NCBI RefSeq assembly: GCF_000165425.1
Contig: NW_001799499.1
Span: 62,001-126,000, forward strand
DNA: 64,000 nt
From: Paramecium tetraurelia
Taxonomy: Eukaryota; Ciliophora; Oligohymenophorea; Peniculida; Parameciidae
Reading direction: 5' to 3'
Below the pieces are notes generated by a model. It had not been told where the DNA came from, searched no databases, and saw nothing but the letters and a program-made list of their open reading frames with translations. This document shows positions 1 to 9,322 of this stretch, piece after piece. The position numbers and the translations under genes were made by a program. The stretch's first letter is position 1; each line of letters begins with the position of its first letter.

Positions 1-2
1 TA

Positions 3-258
3 TATGCAGTGGAAATAAAATTAAGTTGAGTCAGGTAAATAATAAAGTCAAATTATTCCTATAATCCCAGAAATGGGCTATATCTGATCAACCTCAATCA
101 TACAATTCTCATCTATTAGTACTAGAGAACAAAAAATAATATTTTTTTAAATATCTATATAACCATCATCAAATTCTGTTAAGGTAATAAAAATTATTCC
201 ATAATAATAGGTTATGCTCATATTAAAATGAGCTTACTATATTTCAAACTGGTTGAAT
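3..258 (+). CDS. Possible 3' part of a gene cut by the window edge
   Basis: Reading from base 3 with TAA/TAG as Gln gives a short exon, a 35-nt GTAAAT...CCCAG intron-like stretch (35-69), then about 45 codons with ordinary amino-acid composition (for example KWAISDQPQSYNSH). A 27-nt GTAATA...AATAG intron-like segment follows near 183-209. The frame ends at TGA at 256-258. A further open stretch with one in-frame TGA lies at 270-535. No domain was recognised. It may be the 3' end of a gene that starts before the window, or a decayed gene. Confidence 0.3.
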
Positions 259-539
259 ATAGCTTACAAAAATGTATTATTTCGTTCAACAAATATACAA
301 AAAGAATCCACCAATAGAAACTTTGATATATATACTTAATACTGAAATTTGATATCCTGCCTTAGAAAAGATTAAATAAATTTAAAACAACACAAATTCT
401 AAAAACTAAAATGAAAGCTTAGAATTTTTTATCACAAAATTATTAGTTTAATAAAATTTCATGCCTCCACTTTTGATTTGGGCTCTAAAGGCTCTCCATT
501 AATTTTAAAGGTTATATTATTTTGTATTAAATTGATAAT

Positions 540-892
540 TTAAATCATGCAATTTTTTAATAATATGTAATTTAAATTACAATCATTTATTGCTTAAGAT
601 TCTCATTCAGCATAAAATGGTGTGTGTTCTAAGTAAGTGCGGATTAAATTGATTGTATTATCAAATTGATAATGAATGAATTAAATAAAAAGGAACTGCT
701 TTGATTAATTAATTTATATTAGAGTTTAATAAAAATTATTTAATTTAAGTTAAATAGTTTATATTAAGCTGTTAAAAAACAAAGGATTTAATCCGCTTTT
801 GTTAGAAGTTGGTTGGATTGAGAAAGCATAGTTTTTAAGCAAAAAATAAATATATAATAAAATAATTATAAGTATAGAAAGTAGATGTATGT
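540..892. other. AT-rich intergenic stretch
   Basis: Mostly A/T with poly-T and poly-A runs. No long code-6 frame with a coding-like composition was found on either strand. It lies between the uncertain fragment at the left edge and the 3' end of the next minus-strand gene. Confidence 0.5.
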
Positions 893-1299
893 TCAAATTT
901 GGTAGTAATTATTAGGGAGTTAGGGTAGTTCTATAGTGTCTTTGATTGACTCGAAATTGTTGGGATTGTTGGATTAATGATCAATCTTCTTTTCATTTAA
1001 TAGATATGATAACATGCTCCCTGGTGGTTAAACTTCTTCTCCGTTATTAGTTTCTAATGGTTAATGCTTTTTGAGCAAGAATGAGTTTGTATTTTGAGGG
1101 GAACCTAGGTACTCCTCATTAATGAAAATTATGTAAATTTTTTTTTTGATTTTTTTCTTTATACCTAAGACTTTCTTTGCCTTCATTTCAGCTATCCAGC
1201 GTTTGTAGATTTCGAAATACGTTGGTATTTAAGTTGATTTCTCTCTATTTTATTTGTTATTGCAAAAATGAGATGTCGGTGTTTTAAATTCGAGAACAT
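893..1299 (-). CDS. Small hypothetical basic protein
   Basis: Read on the minus strand from ATG at 1299. A 29-nt GTATTT...GATAG intron lies near 1191-1219. The frame then runs through a very Lys-rich segment (LGIKKKIKKK) into a clearly coding tail (NEEYLGSPQNTNSFLL, then SMLSYLLNEKK) and ends at TGA 893-895. The tail contains several TAA codons read as Gln. An uninterrupted alternative frame opens at 1453, so the first exon is uncertain. No domain was recognised. Confidence 0.5.
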
Positions 1300-1667
1300 A
1301 GAAGGGGGTGGGTTGATTATAATGATATATAAATTGAGTATATATGTAATAATAGGAAATTATAAAATGCTAGATTTCTGATTTCAATTTAAAAGTAAAA
1401 GAGCAATTAATAGCAGGTTAAAAAAGAAAGCAGAGAGGATATGAGACTAGCATAGATGAAATACAGAAAGTGTTTGTATTGTTTATTATTATATATGAAA
1501 AATTAATGAATTGTATTTGTAAGTCCTTGATTATTCTGATCATTCCAAAGATTGCGAATATGATTTTAGAATGTAATGATGGAATTTAGAAATTAATTAA
1601 TAATTAAGGTCATGGATTTTATCATCGAATTTGTATTAAAAGTATTAAAATTGTGATTAAAATCAAT
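1300..1667. other. Divergent intergenic region
   Basis: This AT-rich region separates the minus gene ending its 5' side near 1299 from the plus gene starting at 1668. It should contain both promoters. No distinct motif was recognised. A weak minus-strand continuation of the upstream gene (to 1453) cannot be ruled out. Confidence 0.4.
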
Positions 1668-3119
1668 ATGTAATAATAATAAAAGAAACAAAGTTGGATT
1701 CAACAATTATTCTGTGGATGCGTTCGAGAAGAACCTCTTCATTAGGATTAGAAAATACAACGTTTGTCAAGCAAAATGGAAATTCAGAAGCAGAAGCCGA
1801 TGAATCTAATTTCCATGTAATAATAGTCTGAAGGGTGGTTGAATAAGACCACATCTCAGGAAGTGGATTACTCAGCAGATATAGAAAAGGATGTGGATTC
1901 AGATGAGGATCATGATAAGGTTTATAAAAGACAACTTTCATATTTGGAGTAAAATTCTCAGCTTCAAAAGACAAGTTTTTCTGATGTAAATATTATGGAA
2001 TAAAGTAGGAATTCAATTCAAATAATATTGAAATGAAGATATTGCACCGGATAGGTGGCCTATTGTCAAGATAAAGCAATATTTAGATAGAAATGCAGTC
2101 ACATTTGTGGATAATGAAGATATTCAAAGATGTGCAATTAATTGTTCAAGACAAGGAGTTCGAATCTAAATTCAAATCTCAATTGATCAATCCTGCTATT
2201 GTTGACATAATGAACTAGAGAATCAAATCAAATATCATATTATTGGCTCATGATCCAACAGGATCTATCTTACTTAAATTGGCAAGTCCTAGTAGAAAGA
2301 TCTAATACCTGTAATAGGATAAGACTTTCTCAAATATCATAGATAGAGGGATTAGCAAATCGAAAGTGAAGGTGGATAAAGTTTTGAAAATGGATTTAGA
2401 CTAGAAGTCAGACATAGTCATAGTGAATCTATTTTATATTGATTGCAAAGATAATCTTAAGAACATTATGTATGAGTATCTGCAGTATGCTCATGACATC
2501 ATTGTTCTTTTGTAGCCAAACATAGAAAATTCCATAATCTATAATTCTGCAGAGTAAGCCATTGCATTATCTGAATAAGCCAATTAAAGTTGCAGTGTGG
2601 AACTCTAATGTCTGACTGACAATAATGACAATATTGTAGCTAAATTATTGTATTATGGAGATATTACTGAAGTACTAATTTTAGTGATTATTTTAGATCA
2701 CATTGAATGATGAATTAAACTTCGTTTACTCTTGTATTGATTCTTCAATCAAGAAACAATACAATTACAAACTTATGTTTAGAGATTTGAGAAATCAGAT
2801 GGGCATGAGTAAACTCATTAGAACTTTAAGTCAATTTCAAATTATTTCGGGAATTGGGTCATTTTCTGAATTTGCCACTAATATTAATGGCAGCAAAGAG
2901 AAATATCTATTGATGAATATACCATCCAAAGATTACGAAAATGAAAATCAAGATGGCAAACACAAATTAAGTGAATTGCAGTCTTCCTCCTCATCAACCG
3001 AATCAGAGCCTGAAGACAATTAGGATAAGTTTGGGTCAAGAAGTGAGTCATTTAATCAATCTTAGATGTTGGAACCTCTTTAACTCAAATATTCCAATTC
3101 ATAACCCTTTAATTATTGA
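1668..3119 (+). CDS. Hypothetical protein, about 460 residues
   Basis: The start ATG is followed by a Gln run written as TAA codons. Two introns fit well: 23 nt at 1986-2008 (GTAAATA...AAGTAG) and 25 nt at 2676-2700 (GTACTAA...TTTTAG). Removing them gives one frame to TGA 3117-3119. The middle has alternating hydrophobic strands and helices (SDIVIVNLFYIDC, YAHDIIVLLQP). The C-terminus is Ser/Glu-rich and probably disordered (SSSSSTESEPED). No family was recognised. The antisense open frame at 1663-1974 is judged a shadow. Confidence 0.75.
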
Positions 3120-3159
3120 TTTATTGCATTGTTTATAATATTCTAAAATTACAATTACA

Positions 3160-4014
3160 ATGTCCTATTACTCTGGGTTTCAAAACAGATAATAACTCTA
3201 ACAATATGAACAATTGTTACAATTGCTTCTAGTCACCCTAAATAAGAGATTGGTCAAGTTTTATTAAAATGAAGAGTGTGATGAATTGGCATTTCGTAAT
3301 ATTTTCCACAGAATCATATCTGGACTCAAATCCTTAGAATAATAGTAAATATAGTGATATCTATTCAATAGAAAATTTATGCCTCCAAGATTCAGTGAGA
3401 CAGTTAAAATTTTGTTTGAGATTTTGAAATTAGAAGAATAGCAAGAAGTATCAAAATATCTATATAGAGTGAAAGGCTATACCTGAATCCATAATTTGAT
3501 TAAATTTCTAGATAAGCCAATATCATAATGAACTAAGAGAAGAAACCAATTCAACATATCTAATACAAATTACAAGAGGATCATTAAGAGATGCCACCTC
3601 ATCCATTGTTGCAAGCTGAACAGAGATAAGAATCAAATAAATTAGATGTTATTTTTGACAAGCCAGATAAATAGGAGAAATTATTAAAACTAGAATAAAT
3701 TGATAAAAACAAAAAAATATGAAGGTGGAATAACTGAAATAACTACACCTCGCAAAATTAAAGAATCATAGCAACAACAGTAATTCTGCTAATAACAATA
3801 ATATAACTTAATACCAAGAGACTTCATGAATTAAATAGAGGAATGTGTTACTAGAAATGTCTTGGATAAATTGAGTTTTCCAAAAAAATTTAAGAAAAAA
3901 AAATAAAGATCATCATCAAATTCATTTTAATTTAGACAAGTTCTTTTAACAACCAGTGATAAATAGAATTAATCTTTTTAGTCAACAAAGAGAAAATTCA
4001 ACAACTTAATATGA
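3160..4014 (+). CDS. Hypothetical Gln/Lys-rich protein
   Basis: ATG at 3160 begins MSYYSGFQNRQQLQQYEQLL. Introns are likely at 3345-3371 (27 nt) and at about 3448-3467 (20 nt, GTATCA...TATAG). The second half is hydrophilic and Lys/Gln-rich. One frame change between about 3650 and 3720 could not be assigned to a normal intron, so the exon model there is unresolved. The frame ends at TGA 4012-4014. No domain was recognised. It lies 40 bp after the previous stop on the same strand. Confidence 0.6.
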
Positions 4015-4204
4015 ATCCTATATGTTATTTTATTTTTTCTTCAAATGCTTGAATGATATAATATATATCCTACATATCTATTCAAATCCTAACAGTTATT
4101 TTAAATTCTTCATAATGGTTTGTTCGGTTAGCAAGTCTTATCCCCTTGTTCTCTAAAGAATCCTTAATTTCAAGTTACTTAACTTCCCTCTTCATTACTA
4201 ACAT
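3998..4204 (-). CDS. Possible small helical protein
   Basis: ATG at 4204 opens a frame beginning MLVMKREVKQLEIKDSLENK. A 24-nt GTTAGG...ATGTAG intron then joins a second exon (DIYYIIQAFEEKIKQH) that stops at TGA 3998-4000. The product has about 60 residues, is charged and is predicted helical. Its end overlaps the end of the plus-strand gene by 17 bp. Size and composition fit a real small gene, but no family was recognised and a chance frame is possible. Confidence 0.35.
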
Positions 4205-4456
4205 TAATAATTCTAATATTTAATTTAATAACTTAGTATCTTACCTTATTTAAAGGTTGATATTACAAAAATAAACAAAATGATACAATATCCAAATCCA
4301 TAAAAAATAGAGAATAAGTATAAATAGATAACAAATAATTTATCATTATTAGATATTCTACCTTAAACTTATTAAAGACTGATTTATAAACAAATATATT
4401 TAGATTTTTGGCAAAAGTTATAATAAATTATGAAAAAAACATTTTATTTGTTATGA

Positions 4457-6113
4457 TCACACTAAAAGCCCGTTTGTGGTAAATAAATTTTGTTTAAGCA
4501 CTCCAACTGGAAATTAAAATTGCCAAAATTTAAAGACGATTGTTTTATTCTATTGAGACTCCTTGTAATAATGGAATAATATATAGCATAAAGCAGTCTA
4601 TTAATATTATGTATTTAAACCTTCAAAATTATGTTAAAAACACAAAAAACTAGTGTCATTCTAACAATAGGATCCCCTGCCTCTCCCCAGGTAGGTAGAG
4701 TTTTATCAGTACCACTCCACCAATTCTAATATTTAATCAAGCTATACTTTATATATGCTAATCCAAACAATATCATTAATAACACTTAGAATAGTCAAAA
4801 CACCTACAATTTTGATATAGGTTGGTTCGAAACAGTCTCTACATACGATTATCAAATAAAACATTGCTAGGATTAACTTATTATATTGACATTTATACAT
4901 CCAAATAATCTGGACGAGCAAAACATTAAAATAAAGCCAAAAGCAACATCAGCATATATAAAATGAACCCATAATATAACTCATCTGATAATTCGTCTTA
5001 CACAGTATTTGGATCAATTTGATGAATTTGTATATTTTATTATTGCTGAGGCTGCATTTAAAACGGTTTCTATTATTGTGGAAGATTTTGTTGCTATTGG
5101 TACATAAATGCTTAATTTTATTGGGGCAAAGAATAGTTTTGTGGCTACTTTAAAGATTGCTATAAATTATTTCTTAAATTATTCTCCAAAAATGGCTATT
5201 GGATTGTTAATAAATCTCTTTGATAATCATCAATATCAACTTGGCTCTATTAAATAGTTTGCTCATATTTAAGAATCATTTCTTAATGATATTTTAACTA
5301 ATCATATTGATCTCTATACTTTATTGTGAATCCATTATGATTCTAGCTATAAGTAAGTTTGCAGTTGTTATCTATCATTAACCAATTATAATTGCTAAGA
5401 ATGAACTTATTGATCATGCATTTCACCCAAGTCTATATGGCTTTATCCAATTAATATTCTCCTCTGATTTCTATCCTATACAAACAACTTTATTAAAATC
5501 TCTTCTGAACCAGTTTGTATTTGACTTAATATTAAATTATATTTACAAATTTAGTTGTTAGTTAAAAGTAGGATTATATTTATCACCTGTAGACATTTGG
5601 GTCTAGACTTCAGCACCATCCAAACTTATACTGACAAAACTAAATTGGTAATCAGAATATTGAATATTATGAGCCTGTTTAACCACTATTATTAATTAAG
5701 AGTCTCTATCTACTCCCTAAGGGTTAAGTTTTTAATTATCTTTTTATATATATCTAATACATTGTAATTCTTAAGCCTATTGTTGGCATTCCTTCAATTC
5801 GTCTCTATATTGTTGTATTTGTTGTTCCGTCTGATTTATTTTTTTCTTGAGCACTTTATCTGCTTCTATAATAACTTATGCAAAATCCTCTAACTAAACT
5901 TGACCTCTTTGGTTTGGTGAACATTATTCAAATAATTGTTAAGCAACGTCGCGATCATACAATTATCCAGTCTATCCTATAAATAGTTATTGTTACGAGT
6001 TTGTCAAGTGCAGAAAACAATTATTCCATTTAATAAGCTTATCCTTAAGATAACCCTGTTCTTTAGAAACCATTCAATATCGAACTAACAGTTGGGCTAT
6101 ATTGCAACGACAT
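4457..6113 (-). CDS. EF-hand-like, C2 and AGTRAP-like membrane protein
   Basis: Minus-strand gene from ATG 6113 (MSLQYSPT) to TGA 4457, with at least six 21-25-nt introns. Domains in order: an EF-hand-like N-terminus (FEQCSPNQRGQVQLEDF); a coiled coil (residues about 80-115); a C2 domain (LIIVVKQAHNIQY, then VSISLDGAEVQTQ and IGQSHIDLGEM); a Gln/Pro-rich linker; then a multi-span region. That region carries ALFQCFARPDYLD, NDIVWISIYK and a last helix near NIILKTALCYILFHYYKES. The spacing resembles the angiotensin-receptor-associated protein family (AGTRAP), but that assignment is by pattern only. The C2 part suggests calcium or lipid binding at a membrane. Function in ciliates is not known to me. 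Confidence 0.7.
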
Positions 6114-6149
6114 ATAATATTTAAATTTATATAAATATATTATTATGTT

Positions 6150-6340
6150 ACTTATTACCTTTCTATTTCTAATTTACTAACCAAATTAAATCTTAATTTT
6201 GTAAATATCATTGTATCTCTCTAAATTATCAAAACAGAGATCATAAACCATTGTGCAGTTCTAAAATTTATTATCATCAATAAAAGAAAGAACCTTAGTA
6301 AATGATAATTTTGTAATATGAATAGTGATTAATTATTAGA
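6150..6340 (-). CDS. Possible small exon or gene remnant
   Basis: Minus-strand reading gives a coding-like run (LSFIDDNKFQNC, then YDLCFDNLERYNDIYKIK). It has good third-position bias, but I could not place a clear start or stop. It sits between the end of the bL21m gene and the start of the C2 gene. It may be an upstream exon of the C2 gene or a small separate gene. Confidence 0.25.
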
Positions 6341-6414
6341 GATATATAATTTTATTTGCGATATTAAAAACAAGACTCCTATACGATCATAATTATTTAA
6401 ATTTATATATATAT

Positions 6415-7091
6415 CAGATTAATGCTACAGCTCTATTTAATAACTGATCATTAACATCATGAACCACTTCATTAATTCGCAATATTGTGATCTTTTATCT
6501 ATGTCCCTAAGATTTCTAATATCTCTTTCGTCTCTTTTTTTTATATATTAATTCTTTTTCACTTAGTGTTTATTATTCAACTGTTGCTAATACTTTTGCA
6601 TTCTCCACAAATGGTCTTCCTAAAACAGTATAATCTTTAGCTCCAACCATCAAAACTTAATCCAATTCAATAGTTGTGTTAATGTCCAATCCTTCCATAA
6701 ATTCTGTGATGATCTGATCATCCTTTACAACTTTATATTAGCTATTTCCAATTTTACAAACCGCAAATTTAAGAGATGTAGGCAATTCGATACCTTTCAA
6801 TTAATCATGCACTATAAATTTGCATTCCTAAGCAACAGGAAGAGTCTATTAGATAAATCAAAAATTGAGTAATACCCTCTGTCTTTCCAATTCCTAATGT
6901 CTAGCTCTACGTTTGGCCTTCTTTTCTAAATCATTTCTCCATTTTTGAGTGTACATGATGTATCTCTTATCAGTGAATTTGTTATTGTAATATTCAAATA
7001 TTTCAGCCTTATCTCTCTCTTTAAAGTACTCACTAAAAGTAAAGAGTCGAGGTTGAGTAATTAAGGATCTTCTAAATAATTATTTGATCAT
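6415..7091 (-). CDS. MRPL21: Mitochondrial large-subunit ribosomal protein bL21m
   Basis: ATG at 7091 starts an Arg/Lys-rich leader (MIKQLFRRSLI), suitable for mitochondrial import. A 30-nt intron lies at 6846-6875. The bL21 domain follows: FAVCKIGNSQYKVVKDDQ, then VGAKDYTVLGRPFVENAKV, then the basic RRKRYQKSQGHRQKITILRI signature that contacts rRNA. Stop TGA is at 6415-6417. The protein (about 215 residues) belongs to the large subunit of the mitochondrial ribosome. Several Gln residues are TAA, supporting code 6. Confidence 0.9.
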
Positions 7092-7231
7092 TAATTAAAA
7101 TAATTAAGCAAGTGAGAAATTAGGGGATTTGATATTTTATTTTAGGATAAAATTGTAAACCTAAGAAAGCCAAATCAATATACTTAAAATATATATATAA
7201 ATGTAAAAGAGAAGTCCTTGATTAGACCAAT

Positions 7232-8160
7232 ATGTTTATTAATAATTTTGAGCAATTATCAATTAAAATCTTTTTTTATTTGATTAATTATTTGAGAAAG
7301 AATGTCTGGTATTTCATCAAAGTATATAGGAAGAGGAATCGCAATATTCTGAACATCCAGGAGGTTGGATTGAATGGTTTTGTGCTCATGAAGATCATTA
7401 GTTTTTATGCGAAGTAGATGATGATTTTATTCGCGATCCATTTAATTAAATTGGAATTAAGGGAAAGTTTGGTTTTTATAAGTAAAAATCACAAAGATAT
7501 CTTAGTGAAGCTATTAAAATGATTTTGCAATCCACTTCACCTGAAGATTAGGACTTAGAAGATGAAAGGTTTTCTTATTTTACATCACAAAAGATTTTTA
7601 GAGGTTTATTAAGAAGCATCAGATATTTATGGTCTGCTTCATGCCAGATTCATATTTACTTCGAAAGGATCTGCAATAATGCGTGAAAGATATTTGTAAG
7701 GCAAATTTGGTCATTGTCCTCGGATATATTGCGAGAAACAGAATGTCATTCCTATTGGATTGTGTGAAGATTTAAAGACAGCAAGAGTTAAGGTTTAAAA
7801 TTAAAAAAGAACTTAGGTTTTTTGTCCTCGTTGTGAAGAAGTTTACATGCCAAAAAAAAAGTGTGCAGATATAGATGGTGCATATTTCGGAAAGTCATTC
7901 CCATAATTTTTGTTGATGGTTGATATATATATTAAAATGCTTAGACTTATCCTGATTTACATCCAAAATATTAATTATTACCAGATACTTAAATAAAGGC
8001 TAATTTTGAGCCTACGCTATTTGGTTTCAAAATAGCTGGCAAATTAGGCAGTAAAATAAAAAGGTTTGAATAATAATTGTAGCCCAACTAAATTATTACT
8101 CAACCTATCATTTAATCTGCTGAATAAAATGTTCTTATACAAGAACAAAAATAAATTAGA

Positions 8161-8193
<33 letters not shown>

Positions 8194-8265
8194 GAACAAC
8201 TGACAAAAGAATAGAATTCAGAACACAATCATAAAAAAAAAAATAAGAAAAAGCATAAAAATTGA
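7232..8265 (+). CDS. CSNK2B: Casein kinase II regulatory (beta) subunit
   Basis: Family hallmarks follow in order: GGWIEWFCAHEDHQFLCEVD; FIRDPFNQIGI; the acidic stretch SPEDQDLEDERF; the Zn-ribbon cysteines (CPRIYC, then FCPRCEEVY); and the conserved tail FGFKIAGKLG. It forms the regulatory dimer of protein kinase CK2. Introns include 24 nt at 7793-7816, which has length divisible by three and no in-frame TGA. The C-terminus carries a 10-codon pure TAA run (poly-Gln) and a Lys-rich end. The first exon is less certain: I use ATG 7232 with a 26-nt intron at 7304-7329. A short upstream ATG is possible. Confidence 0.9.
8164..8193 (+). repeat. (TAA)10 microsatellite coding poly-Gln
   Basis: Ten perfect TAA units lie in frame inside the CK2 beta gene. 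With ciliate code they encode ten glutamines. In the universal code they would be ten stops. Confidence 0.9.
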
Positions 8266-8339
8266 TATTACAATTATTTGGTATTATATATATATATGTT
8301 AATGTATTCTTAATGAATAAAAATTATACAAAATGCTAA

Positions 8340-9075
8340 TCAAACAATTTTACGCTGTACTCCAATAATTCTTTTTATATAAAATACCTGCCAAATACTA
8401 ACAAACACTATAATTAAAGTTTCAACAATAGTGTAAATGAAATACATTTTATTGTTATCCCTCAAAAATTGATAGCCTCCTTCTCTTTTTTATTACGAGA
8501 ATTTAGTGTCAAACATTAGATCATTAAGTCCAGTATATAAGTTAGATAGCTTTTTCTAAATTGGATCTAAATCTGCTTCCTTTATATGCTCATAGGTTGC
8601 ATTTCGAATATCGAGTGCAAAAGTCACAATATGATTGTTTTTACCCTCTGAATTAAATGAGTGTTTACATTTGTATTGCTGAACACAAATTTATAGTCTC
8701 CAGGATTGGTGATATTAACAGAAAAAACGGCTTCTTTCTTTTAATTCTTGTTGTCTATGATTTTTCCTCTTGGATCCTTGATCTATTGACAATTAATAGC
8801 TATCATACACTAAAATCGATTTTGTCCTTGTTCATAATTGATAAGAAGAATGCTCCTCTGATATTAGTTGGGTGTTTAATGTATTGCTCTAAGATTTCCA
8901 CTTCTCCCTTTTTTAATTCAAATGATAACATGTCATCTGGAATGAAATCAGCCATCTACCCTTCCCAATCATCCAATAGTTATTTTCTCTCTTCATGATC
9001 TGCATGATTGCCATTAGTATCATTCGAGGCTAATTTACAGTATGCAGATATGATGAATATTAAGAATAATTTCAT
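8340..9075 (-). CDS. p24/TMED family (emp24/gp25L) cargo receptor
   Basis: Starts at ATG 9075 with a signal peptide (MKLFLIFIISAYC). A luminal beta-rich GOLD domain follows (FELKKGEVEILEQYIKHP, VFSVNITNPGDYKFVFSN), then a helical stalk and a single membrane helix (YFIYTIVETLIIVFVSIWQV). The short cytosolic tail YIKRIIGVQRKIV has an aromatic plus basic pattern. Two introns (26 and about 21 nt) interrupt it. Members act in ER-Golgi vesicle transport. Stop TGA is at 8340-8342. Length (about 230) is normal for the family. Confidence 0.85.
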
Positions 9076-9268
9076 TTATGATAATAATTTATTGTTTTTT
9101 GTAATATTAATAAATTATTATGCAGATTAAAAGGAATAGACCAAAAATGGGGGTTCCTAAGTCAACCATTCTAAATACTCCATAATCTACAAACCCGTCG
9201 TTGCGTAATTTATTCATGAGATAATCATTCTAGCAAGTAATAAATTGATTGGTTAAAGAACAATTCAT
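9020..9268 (-). CDS. Small single-pass membrane protein, uncertain ends
   Basis: ATG 9268 opens MNCSLTNQFITC, then NKLRNDGFVDYG and a hydrophobic helix (TPIFGLFLLICIIIY). The frame stays open upstream to 9433 through a signal-like hydrophobic run (LLHFFLLSLQIYTLALI), but that part lies antisense to the first exon of the LRR gene. Downstream the only TGA is at 9020, inside the first codons of the p24 gene. Composition suggests a real small secreted or membrane protein. Both ends are uncertain. Confidence 0.4.
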
Positions 9269-9322
9269 GAACCCTTCACAGATTAGAGCCAGAGTATAAA
9301 TTTGCAGAGATAACAAAAAGAA

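Noticed and set aside
1663-1974. 103-codon minus-strand frame
   Set aside because: It is antisense to the first exon of the plus-strand gene at 1668, whose Gln codons and introns fit better.
4280-5334. Long plus-strand code-6 frame with in-frame TGAs, at first read as a pseudogene
   Set aside because: The minus strand here encodes the well-ordered C2/AGTRAP-like protein with introns and domains. The plus frame is its antisense shadow.
8657-8998. 113-codon plus-strand frame
   Set aside because: It lies antisense to the p24 gene, which has a clear signal peptide, GOLD strands and a membrane helix.
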